Source: Acidobacteriota bacterium (GTDB lineage: Bacteria; Acidobacteriota; Thermoanaerobaculia; Multivoradales; JAHEKO01). Taken from it: DNA of 11,933 nucleotides. The notes below the pieces were generated by a model that saw only the letters and a program-made list of their open reading frames with translations, was not told the origin of the DNA and did not search any database. The translations under genes and the position numbers were made by a program. The DNA is taken from positions 1 to 11,933 of the forward strand of contig JAOTUP010000017.1 of assembly GCA_029863825.1 (NCBI GenBank), in the 5' to 3' direction. Positions 6,107 to 11,933 of this stretch are shown in pieces. The stretch's first letter is position 1. Every line of letters begins with the position of its first letter.

Positions 6107-8617
6107 GTGAAGAACGGAGGCAAACGGGTGCGGAACAACAAGCAAGGCGTAGCATGGCTGCTGATCTTCGGGATTCTGGCATCCTGCTCCGCGTACCAGG
6201 GGTATCGCAGGGCGCAGATCGCCGAGCAGCACGGCGACTGGGATCAGGCGGTGCTCCATTATCTCGAGCTGGTCGATCGCTACCCCAACAAAGTGACCTA
6301 TCGCACGGGTTTGCTGCGGTCGAAGCTGCGAGCATCTCAGAGTCACTTCGAGAAGGGTAAGCGTTTCCAGGACGCCGGAGCGCTGGAACGGGCATTCGGC
6401 GAGTACCAGCAGGCCGTCCAGCTCGATCCCACCAATCAATATGCGCGAGTCGAGCTGGAGAAGCTGCGTGATGAGTTGATCAAGGACGACGACCAACGCA
6501 CGCTGGTGTCGTCATTGGCGGAGCTCAAGGAGAAGACGCGAGGTACGCGCCCGCAGCCGCCACTTCTGAATCCTCGCGCGACCGATCCCATCTCCCTCGA
6601 GTTCCCCAAACCGGTTTCAGTGTTCGACATCTACAAAGCTCTGGGGAAGGCCTTCGGCATCAACATCCTCTTCGATCCCAAGCTGCGTGATCAGCAGATT
6701 GGTATCGAACTGCGCGATGTCGACGCCCAGCGGGCGCTCGAGATTCTGATGCGGACTGCCGGTCACTTCTACAAGGTGCTCGATGAGCAGTCGATCATCG
6801 TCGCTGAGGACAACCCGCAGAATCGTCGCAACTACGAAGACCTGGTCATTCAGACGTTCTTCCTCTCGAACGCTGAGGTGAAGGACGTGATGACGATGCT
6901 GCGCAGCCTCGTGGGCTCGAAGAACATTGCTTCCAATGACCAGCTCAATGCCATCGTCTTGCGCGACACGGCAGACAAGGTCAAAGTGGCGGAGCGCATC
7001 ATTCATACCAACGACAAGGCTCGCGGCGAGGTCGTCATCGACGTCGAGCTGTTACAGATCAACAGCAACAAGGTCCGGGATCTGGGGATGAACCTGTCGC
7101 AGAATTTCATTGTCCAGTCGTTCGATGCTCCGGCCGGCGACGAGACGTCGAATTCTGTTCGCGTTTCCGATTTCGAGTTCATCAACCAGGGGAACTGGTT
7201 TGTCAGCATTCCCAACATTACCTACACTTTCATCAAGCAAAGCTCCGATGCGGAGCTCTTGGCCAGTCCGCAGATACGTATCAGCGACGGCGAGCAGGCC
7301 ACACTCCACATCGGTGACCGAGTGCCGATTCCGGTTACGTCGTTCAATACTTCTCAGACCATCGGCAGCAATATCGTTCCCATCACGTCGTTTCAGTACC
7401 AAGACATCGGGATCCGACTGGATCTCGAGCCGCGCATCCACCACAACAAGGAGATCAGTCTGAAGCTTCAGGTGGAGGTCAGTGACCTGTCGGGGTTTGT
7501 TACCGGCACCGGGGGGCAGCAGCAGCCGATCATCGCCACGCGAACGATTGAATCGACGATTCGACTGATGAACGGAGAGACCAATTTTCTTGCCGGTCTG
7601 ATCCGAACTGGAGACAACCGCACGAACGACGGGATCCCGGGATTGTCGGACATCCCGGTCCTCGGCCGGCTCTTCTCGAAGAACCGTAGCGACAAGAGTC
7701 GCACCGACCTCGTGTTGACAATGACCCCGCACATCATCCGCACACCGGACATTACGGAGGAAGACTTGTTGCCGATCTGGGTCGGAACCGAGGCCAACAT
7801 CACGTTCCGCGGCGGCAGTCCCAGGGTCGAGTCGGATGAAGAAGGGCCCTTCGACGAAGGGGTGGAGAGCGACGCCGAGAGGATCCGCGAGATGATTCGG
7901 CGTCGAATCCAGAACCTGCCGCGTGGCTTGCAGGAGTCCGAGACCGAGGAGGACCAGCCGACCGGTGTCGAGCTGGCGCCGTCGGCAGCGCCTGGCGATG
8001 TGTTCGGTACTCCCCCAGAGGAAGAGAATGAGTCGGATGCGGGACCCCGCTCCCTTATCTTCGTGCCGTCGATCGAGAGTCCGGAGAGCGCGGCGGTGGT
8101 CGACATGGTTGCGGCCGGTCCGTCCCAGGATCGGCAACGGCAGCCGGAAGCCGAGGCGCAGGCCCCAGATGCTCCGATTCGTCTTACGCTTCGGCCCGAA
8201 ACCACGCGGGTCGACGACGGCGACAGATTCGACCTGCAGGTCGTCATCGAGGCGGATAAAGCGGTATCGCACGTGCCGCTGACACTCGAGTTCGATTCCG
8301 AGGTCATCGTCGTCGAGAGTGTCGAGGGTGGTGATTTCCTCGGTTCCCGCGGAACCGCGGAGGTGCTCTCGAACCACTCGCGATCCGGACGCGTCGTCAT
8401 TGGAGCGAGCCGGTTGGGGCAACAGGAAGGTGTCACCGGGCGCGGCACTGTGGCGACGCTGAGAATGAGAGCGGTCGGTACGGGAGTCACGACAGTCGGC
8501 TTCTCCCGGGGTAAGGCGATGGATGCCTCGCTTGCGGCCGTCGGTCCGGTACGTCTCGAGGGGGCTCGCGTCGTCGTGACTCCGCCGGGAAAACCGGAGC
8601 GGAAGTCGGATGGATAG
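6107..8617 (+). CDS. gspD: Lipoprotein secretin with N-terminal TPR region and C-terminal cohesin-like domain
   Basis: An 836-residue outer-membrane pore protein of the secretin family (GspD/PilQ). Residues 1-27 are a lipoprotein signal: basic start, hydrophobic stretch, lipobox LASC with Cys27. Residues about 28-125 are helical and TPR-like (HGDWDQAVLHYLELVDRYPN and GALERAFGEYQQAVQLDPTN). The STN/N0 domain starts near 160 (SLEFPKPVSVFDIYKALGK). A secretin N domain follows at about 240-300, then the secretin core from about 305, with LLASPQIRISDGEQATLHIGD and the signature PGLSDIPVLGRLF at 511-523 followed by LVLTMTPHIIR at about 535-545. An acidic, proline-containing linker spans about 546-689. 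A cohesin-like beta domain spans about 690-825 (with RVDDGDRFDLQVVIEADK, LEFDSEVIVVESVEGGDFL and GTVATLRMRAVGTG). I kept the GTG at 6107, which abuts the previous stop. A GTG at 6128 with GGAGG at 6116-6120 is equally good or better and shortens only the signal peptide n-region. Linear secretins of GspD usually lack the TPR and cohesin parts. Confidence 0.94.
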   Translation: MKNGGKRVRNNKQGVAWLLIFGILASCSAYQGYRRAQIAEQHGDWDQAVLHYLELVDRYPNKVTYRTGLLRSKLRASQSHFEKGKRFQDAGALERAFGEYQQAVQLDPTNQYARVELEKLRDELIKDDDQRTLVSSLAELKEKTRGTRPQPPLLNPRATDPISLEFPKPVSVFDIYKALGKAFGINILFDPKLRDQQIGIELRDVDAQRALEILMRTAGHFYKVLDEQSIIVAEDNPQNRRNYEDLVIQTFFLSNAEVKDVMTMLRSLVGSKNIASNDQLNAIVLRDTADKVKVAERIIHTNDKARGEVVIDVELLQINSNKVRDLGMNLSQNFIVQSFDAPAGDETSNSVRVSDFEFINQGNWFVSIPNITYTFIKQSSDAELLASPQIRISDGEQATLHIGDRVPIPVTSFNTSQTIGSNIVPITSFQYQDIGIRLDLEPRIHHNKEISLKLQVEVSDLSGFVTGTGGQQQPIIATRTIESTIRLMNGETNFLAGLIRTGDNRTNDGIPGLSDIPVLGRLFSKNRSDKSRTDLVLTMTPHIIRTPDITEEDLLPIWVGTEANITFRGGSPRVESDEEGPFDEGVESDAERIREMIRRRIQNLPRGLQESETEEDQPTGVELAPSAAPGDVFGTPPEEENESDAGPRSLIFVPSIESPESAAVVDMVAAGPSQDRQRQPEAEAQAPDAPIRLTLRPETTRVDDGDRFDLQVVIEADKAVSHVPLTLEFDSEVIVVESVEGGDFLGSRGTAEVLSNHSRSGRVVIGASRLGQQEGVTGRGTVATLRMRAVGTGVTTVGFSRGKAMDASLAAVGPVRLEGARVVVTPPGKPERKSDG
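8600..8613 (+). repeat. 14-base junction repeat, copy 1 (secretin end / pseudopilin 1 start)
   Basis: CGGAAGTCGGATGG occurs here and identically at 10330-10343. It encodes the last residues RKSDG of the secretin, contains GGAAG as a likely ribosome binding site, and holds the ATG of the next gene four bases further on. Confidence 0.7.
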
Positions 8618-9101
8618 GAGAGCGCTGGCCACGCCGTCGCGATGCACATACTCGAGGCTTGGCTTCTCCATGGCGGAGCTCGTCATGGTCGCCAGTGTGC
8701 TGGCAATTCTGGCGGGGGTGGCGCTGCCAGTGGCCAAGTACTCGGTCAAGCGCTCGAAAGAGGCCGAGCTGCGGTTGCACTTACGAACTATGCGGAATGC
8801 CATCGACGAGTACAAACGATTCACCGATGCCGGTCTCCTGCCTCCGGAGCTCGGCGCCGACGGCTATCCGCTCGAGCTGGAGGCCTTGGTCGAGCCGGTC
8901 GATCTCGTCGGCCAGATCGACAAGCAAATCAGATTTCTGAGGCGGCTTCCCGTTGATCCGATGACCGGGGAAGCCGAGTGGGGCACGCGCAGCTGGCAAG
9001 ACGAATGGGATTCGAGCTCGCAAAGTGGCGAGAACGTTTTCGACGTGTACTCGCTGAGTGAAGGAACGGGCCTCAATGGAGTCCCGTACGCACAATGGTG
9101 A
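8610..9101 (+). CDS. GspG-like prepilin-type pseudopilin 1
   Basis: A 163-residue prepilin-type protein. Its class III signal is short and basic, with the cleavage site Gly18/Phe19 (LGFSMAELVMVAS), Glu23 at position +5 of the mature protein, and a hydrophobic helix at about 19-40. The mature part has a long amphipathic helix (KRSKEAELRLHLRTMRNAIDEY) followed by a GspG-type globular domain with LPVDPMTGEAEW. It ends in NGVPYAQW. The residue +5 Glu is needed for assembly in known pilins, so this is a structural subunit of the pseudopilus. It starts inside the secretin gene (8-base overlap) and its own final codons contain the start of the next pseudopilin. It is a paralogue of the next gene, but I cannot say which is the major subunit. 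A prepilin peptidase would have to come from elsewhere in the genome. Confidence 0.88.
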   Translation: MDRRALATPSRCTYSRLGFSMAELVMVASVLAILAGVALPVAKYSVKRSKEAELRLHLRTMRNAIDEYKRFTDAGLLPPELGADGYPLELEALVEPVDLVGQIDKQIRFLRRLPVDPMTGEAEWGTRSWQDEWDSSSQSGENVFDVYSLSEGTGLNGVPYAQW

Positions 9102-9541
9102 GACGACAGCGGGATGTGGTGCATGGACCAGGTGACTCGGCCGGGTTCACGTTGCTCGAGCTCATCGTCGTCGTCACGATGATCGGCATTCTGGCCGCGA
9201 TTGCCTTGCCGAATCTCAGGGACACGCCGAGGCGGGCTCAGGAGGCTGTGCTCAAGAGCGATCTGAGGACTTTTCGGGACGTCATCGACCAGCATTACGC
9301 CGATAAAGGTCACTATCCGCCATCTCTCGATGCGTTGGTGGAGGCCGGTTATCTGCGCGTGTTGCCACGCGATCCGATCACTCGCAGCTCGGAGACGTGG
9401 GTTGTCGAGTACGAGGAGTTCGATCCCGAGATGGAGCCGGCGGAAACCGATTTCCCGGAGGACGGGCAGCCCGGGATCATCGACGTCCATTCGGGATCGG
9501 AGCGGCTCAGTCTCGACGGCACGCCATACAGCGAATGGTGA
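9095..9541 (+). CDS. gspG: GspG-like prepilin-type pseudopilin 2
   Basis: A 148-residue prepilin-type protein, the one closest to a canonical GspG. The leader ends at Gly17/Phe18 (AGFTLLELIVVVTMIGILAA), with Glu22 at mature position +5, and the hydrophobic helix runs to about residue 38 (IALPNLRD). The globular part has GHYPPSLDALVEAGYLRVLP and RDPITRSSETWVVE, both typical of GspG-like pseudopilins, and ends in LDGTPYSEW. It is therefore a candidate major pseudopilin. The ATG lies in the overlap ATGGTGA shared with the stop of pseudopilin 1. No strong ribosome binding site is visible (GGAG at 9078-9081 is far), so translation probably depends on reinitiation after pseudopilin 1. Confidence 0.9.
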   Translation: MVRRQRDVVHGPGDSAGFTLLELIVVVTMIGILAAIALPNLRDTPRRAQEAVLKSDLRTFRDVIDQHYADKGHYPPSLDALVEAGYLRVLPRDPITRSSETWVVEYEEFDPEMEPAETDFPEDGQPGIIDVHSGSERLSLDGTPYSEW

Positions 9542-10347
9542 TGGGCGCCGATACTCGTCCTGGTGCTTGCGAAGAGGGCTACAACCTGGTAGCTCTGATG
9601 GTCCTCATCGCGGTCATCAACATCGGCGTCGCGGCAGCCCTGCCTTCGTTGAGCCACTCTATGCGGAGAGAGAAAGAGGCCGAGCTGGTCTTTCGCGGCA
9701 TGCAGTATGCTGAGGCGATCCGTGTGTTTCAGCTCAGGACGGGACGCTATCCGGTCAGCTTGCGCGAGTTGTTGGAAATCAACCCACGGTGCATTCGGCA
9801 GCTGTGGACCGACCCTTTCAACGACAATGGCGAATGGGCACTGATCTTGGCGCAGGGGGCCGGGAACCGTCGTGTGGCTGGCGGGGGTGGGCCGGGCGAG
9901 TTGACCGAGGAAGAACGGCGCGATCAAGACCGGCGTCCCCGCAGACTGACGCCAACGGGGGCGCAGAACCTGCAGCCGGTCGAGAGGGTAGCGGATCCGG
10001 ACGGAGGCGGGCTGCCGCGGCGGGGCCAGATCGTAGCGCGAGGCCCGATCATTGGAGTGCGCAGTTTGAGCACCGACGAGGGAGTGCGCAGCTTCATGGG
10101 CTCGACCAAGTACAGCGAATGGCTCTTCATCGTCAACCTGATTCCGACCTTGGCGGTGCCGGCGCTTGGAGAGAACGTCCCGCGCTTGCACAGCGAGTGG
10201 ATCGGGAAGCCATTCCCGGAAGGTGTGGCGGTGCCGGAAGGAGGTGGGACGCCGGACGATGAGAAGCTGACGAATCCGCTCGATCGGAAGAAAGGCAAGC
10301 AAGGCCGGCGTGAGTCTCGCAGGAGGAGACGGAAGTCGGATGGCTGA
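9535..10347 (+). CDS. Prepilin-type pseudopilin 3 lacking Glu at +5, with long basic C terminus
   Basis: A 270-residue prepilin-like protein. The leader is short, with the probable cleavage site Gly15/Tyr16 (EEGYNLVALMVLIAVIN). Mature position +5 is Ala20, not Glu, a feature of the tip-type minor pseudopilin GspK in type II systems. After the helix comes a conserved-looking block MRREKEAELVFRGMQYAEAI with GRYPVSLRELLE, which fits a known group of GspG-like minor pseudopilins. The second half is longer than in its neighbours: a Gly/Arg-rich stretch (about residues 110-150), then GVRSLSTDEG and a TKYSEWLFIVN segment, and a highly basic tail (RRESRRRRRKSDG). I chose the ATG at 9535, which forms the overlap ATGGTGA with the preceding stop, exactly as at the previous junction. 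ATG 9541 is a less likely alternative. The frame is also open upstream to 9397 but that part is a shadow of pseudopilin 2. Confidence 0.82.
   Translation: MVMGADTRPGACEEGYNLVALMVLIAVINIGVAAALPSLSHSMRREKEAELVFRGMQYAEAIRVFQLRTGRYPVSLRELLEINPRCIRQLWTDPFNDNGEWALILAQGAGNRRVAGGGGPGELTEEERRDQDRRPRRLTPTGAQNLQPVERVADPDGGGLPRRGQIVARGPIIGVRSLSTDEGVRSFMGSTKYSEWLFIVNLIPTLAVPALGENVPRLHSEWIGKPFPEGVAVPEGGGTPDDEKLTNPLDRKKGKQGRRESRRRRRKSDG
10330..10343 (+). repeat. 14-base junction repeat, copy 2 (pseudopilin 3 end / dut start)
   Basis: This is identical to 8600-8613. It again encodes RKSDG at the end of the upstream protein and carries GGAAG four bases before the downstream ATG. A second purine-rich site, GGAGG, lies at 10322-10326. 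Confidence 0.7.
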
Positions 10348-10798
10348 GGCGCCGGTGACGGTGCGTGTGGTTCGGCTTGCGCATGCTGCCGACTTGCGGT
10401 TGCCCGAGGCGGCTTCTGTACACAGCGCGGGTCTCGACGTGCGAGCTGCGAACGACAACGACATCGATCTCGACCCTGGTGCTCGAGCTCGCGTCCCCAC
10501 CGGCCTGGTGCTCGAGATTCCCCACGGCTGGGAGGGGCAAGTGCGGCCGCGAAGTGGCCTGGCGGCTCGTCACGGCGTGACGGTGGCAAACTCACCAGGG
10601 ACAATCGACTCGGATTACCGGGGTGAAGTGCAGGTTCTGCTCGTCAATCTGGGACGGGAACCTTTCACTATCAGACGCGGAGATCGTATCGCCCAATTGG
10701 TTATTTCCGCGGTTCCTACGGTCAACGTCGTCGAGGTGAGTGCTGTGGACGGGACCGATCGTGGTGGCGGCGGATTCGGCTCGACCGGTCTCAGCTGA
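10340..10798 (+). CDS. dut: Deoxyuridine 5'-triphosphate nucleotidohydrolase (dUTPase)
   Basis: A 152-residue trimeric dUTPase that hydrolyses dUTP to dUMP and pyrophosphate in the cytoplasm, keeping uracil out of DNA and supplying dUMP for dTMP synthesis. All five family motifs are visible in order: 1, SAGLDVRA (29-36); 2, RPRSGLA (69-75); 3, GTIDSDYRGE (87-96) with catalytic Asp90; 4, GDRIAQLVI (114-122); 5, RGGGGFGSTG (141-150). The length matches the family's usual 150 or so. The ATG at 10340 lies within the end of pseudopilin 3 (8-base overlap), so the gene is translationally coupled to the secretion operon although its function is unrelated. Its 3' end overlaps the end of the convergent dehydrogenase gene. 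Confidence 0.97.
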   Translation: MAEAPVTVRVVRLAHAADLRLPEAASVHSAGLDVRAANDNDIDLDPGARARVPTGLVLEIPHGWEGQVRPRSGLAARHGVTVANSPGTIDSDYRGEVQVLLVNLGREPFTIRRGDRIAQLVISAVPTVNVVEVSAVDGTDRGGGGFGSTGLS

Positions 10799-11534
10799 CG
10801 GTTCGGTGAACCCGAGTGGCGGTTGCCTGGTCCCGGGGCCGCACGACGATCTCGTCGATGTTGACGTGAAGCGGGCGCGTCGCCGCCCAGACGACACAGT
10901 CCGCGACATCCTCTCCATTGAGCGGCGTCATTCCCTCGTAGACAGCCCTCGCGCGAGCCTCGTCGCCGTCGAAGCGTACGATTGAGAACTCGGTCTCCAC
11001 GAGCCCGGGATTGATTTCCGTGACGCGAATCGGTTCGCCGAGAAGCTCGAGTCGGAGCGTTCTGGTCACGGCGCGGAGTGCGTGCTTGCTGGCCGTATAC
11101 CCGGCACCACCGAGGTAGGTTTCGAATCCCGCGATGGACCCGATGTTTATGATGTGGGCGGCAGGAGATCGACGCAACATCGGCAGCAGCGCCTTGGTGA
11201 GCCGCGCAAGGCCGAGCACATTGGTCTCCCACATCTGCCGCCACAAGTCTTCGCGAAGCTCCTCGATCCGGTCAACACCCAGGGCGGCACCGGCGTTGTT
11301 GACCAGCAAATCGATGCAGTCAGGGCAAGCTGCGGCAAAGCGCTCGACGCTCGCCGGATCGGTGACGTCGAGGCGGATCGCGGTCGCCGCAAGCGGCTCT
11401 GCGACAGCACTCAACCGGTCTTCGCGGCGTGCTCCCAAGAGCAGGCGAAATCCCGCCCGACTCAGGGCGTTGGCAGTGGCGGTGCCGATGCCGGCACTGG
11501 CTCCCGTGACGACCGCGACTTTGCTCGATCTCAT
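10791..11534 (-). CDS. YdfG-like short-chain dehydrogenase/reductase
   Basis: A 247-residue classical short-chain dehydrogenase. It shows the cofactor loop TGASAGIG (10-17), NNAG (79-82), Asn105, the catalytic Ser133 (NIGSIAG) and YTASK (Tyr146, Lys150). Arg residues after the second strand (GARREDR) suggest NADP(H) preference. The segments INPGLVETEFSIVRFDGD and HVNIDEIVVRPRDQA closely resemble E. coli YdfG, an NADP-dependent 3-hydroxy acid / L-allo-threonine dehydrogenase, which is the best family guess. The exact substrate cannot be read from the sequence. It lies 12 bases downstream of the endonuclease III gene, and GAGAGGA in the gap forms a good ribosome binding site, so the two are probably one leftward operon. 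The stop codon lies inside the 3' end of dut. Confidence 0.9.
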   Translation of the reverse strand: MRSSKVAVVTGASAGIGTATANALSRAGFRLLLGARREDRLSAVAEPLAATAIRLDVTDPASVERFAAACPDCIDLLVNNAGAALGVDRIEELREDLWRQMWETNVLGLARLTKALLPMLRRSPAAHIINIGSIAGFETYLGGAGYTASKHALRAVTRTLRLELLGEPIRVTEINPGLVETEFSIVRFDGDEARARAVYEGMTPLNGEDVADCVVWAATRPLHVNIDEIVVRPRDQATATRVHRTVS

Positions 11535-11537
11535 GTC

Positions 11538-11546
11538 GGCTTCCTC
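11538..11546 (-). promoter_or_regulatory. Ribosome binding site for the YdfG-like dehydrogenase
   Basis: On the - strand a GAGAGGA-type purine run directly follows the endonuclease III stop and lies about eight bases before the dehydrogenase ATG. It fixes the start at the first Met and fits co-transcription of the two genes. Confidence 0.55.
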
Positions 11547-11933
11547 TCAGAGTTCGGCGGAAGGGCAGAGGTCGACGAGGACGCAGTCGCCGCACGCGGG
11601 ACGCCGGGATTGGCAGATACGTCGCCCATGATCGATCAGGAGATGCGCCCACAGCGTCCAGTCGGCGCGCGGGACGAGTTGCATGAGATCGCGCTCGACA
11701 CCCACCGGATCCGTCACCTCGGTCAGGTACAGGCGTCTGGAGAGGCGTCCGACATGAGTGTCGACGACAACGCCCTCATCGATGCCGAAGGCGTTTCCCA
11801 GTACGACATTGGCGGTCTTTCGACCGACTCCGGGGAGCTTCGTCAACTCCCCCATAGTCCGCGGCACGACACCTTGGTGTCGATCGCACAGAGCTTGACC
11901 GAGACCCTTCAGGGATCGAGCCTTGTTGCGAAA
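11547..11933 (-). CDS. nth: Endonuclease III, 5' end beyond the window
   Basis: The C-terminal 128 residues of a DNA glycosylase/AP lyase for oxidised pyrimidines (base excision repair). The frame is open to the window edge, so about 80 N-terminal residues are missing compared with E. coli Nth (211 residues). Visible are FRNKAR at the start, the helix-hairpin-helix LPGVGRKTANVVL with the catalytic lysine (residue 39 of this fragment), VDTHVGRLSRR with the catalytic aspartate (residue 58), and the iron-sulfur cluster motif C-X6-C-X2-C-X5-C (Cys107, 114, 117 and 123), ending PSAEL. All expected functional residues in this part are present. The dehydrogenase gene follows 12 bases downstream. Confidence 0.95.
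   Translation of the reverse strand, partial: FRNKARSLKGLGQALCDRHQGVVPRTMGELTKLPGVGRKTANVVLGNAFGIDEGVVVDTHVGRLSRRLYLTEVTDPVGVERDLMQLVPRADWTLWAHLLIDHGRRICQSRRPACGDCVLVDLCPSAEL

Noticed and set aside
7052..8824. A 590-codon open frame on the - strand across the secretin gene
   Set aside because: It lies wholly opposite a strongly supported gene, its translation is rich in Arg, Asp, Leu and His with no recognisable motif, and long mirror frames are common in GC-rich coding DNA.
9349..10500. A 383-codon open frame on the - strand opposite pseudopilin 3 and dut
   Set aside because: It crosses several real genes, has low-complexity Arg/Ser/Pro composition and no domain I recognise.
1..11933. CRISPR arrays, tRNA/rRNA genes, insertion sequences, phage or defence genes
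   Set aside because: I found no regularly spaced repeats, RNA gene signatures, transposase motifs or inverted-repeat ends. Genes pack edge to edge across the window.

Overview
The window is a dense, GC-rich bacterial locus with almost no non-coding DNA: neighbouring genes overlap, abut or lie a few bases apart, and the largest gap is about 12 bases. Most of it (about 1-10350) is one rightward operon for a type II secretion / type IV pilus-like envelope machine. I see no stop-interrupted genes and no RNA gene, insertion sequence, CRISPR array or convincing terminator. The use of separate PilM/N/O-type platform genes, a lipoprotein secretin with a TPR front end and a cohesin-like tail, and several GspG-like pseudopilins ending in YSEW-like motifs resembles loci I associate with Acidobacteriota and some deltaproteobacterial-type lineages. 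That placement is a family-level impression, not a measurement.

Layout, left to right on the + strand: a small uncharacterised protein open to the window edge (12-437); the inner-membrane platform protein GspF (443-1657); the assembly ATPase GspE (1654-3333); an actin-fold PilM/GspL-like protein (3302-4273); PilN-like (4274-4969); PilO/GspM-like (4966-5559); a PilP/GspC-like periplasmic connector with a proline-rich linker (5543-6106); the large outer-membrane secretin (6107-8617); three prepilin-type proteins (8610-9101, 9095-9541, 9535-10347); and dUTPase (10340-10798), whose start lies inside the last pseudopilin gene. On the - strand, converging on dut, are a YdfG-like short-chain dehydrogenase (10791-11534) and the 3' part of endonuclease III (11547 to the window end).

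How the parts should work together: GspE hydrolyses ATP at the cytoplasmic face and drives GspF, which extrudes a pseudopilus made of the E5-containing pseudopilins, probably with the E5-lacking one as an initiating or tip subunit. PilM/N/O link the ATPase to the periplasm, and the PilP/GspC-like protein links PilN/O to the secretin pore. No retraction ATPase (PilT), prepilin peptidase or obvious cargo gene lies in the window, so it is unclear from sequence alone whether the machine secretes proteins, builds a short pilus, or both.

The most unusual protein is the secretin. It has a lipobox signal, then TPR-like helices resembling the separate pilotins PilF/PilW/Tgl, then a standard secretin core, then a long acidic linker and a cohesin-like domain. 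This suggests a self-piloting pore with its own C-terminal adhesion or docking module. Other points of interest are the E5-less third pseudopilin, the shared Trp-terminated pseudopilin C termini whose last codons contain the next gene's start, and a 14-base motif repeated exactly at two gene junctions.
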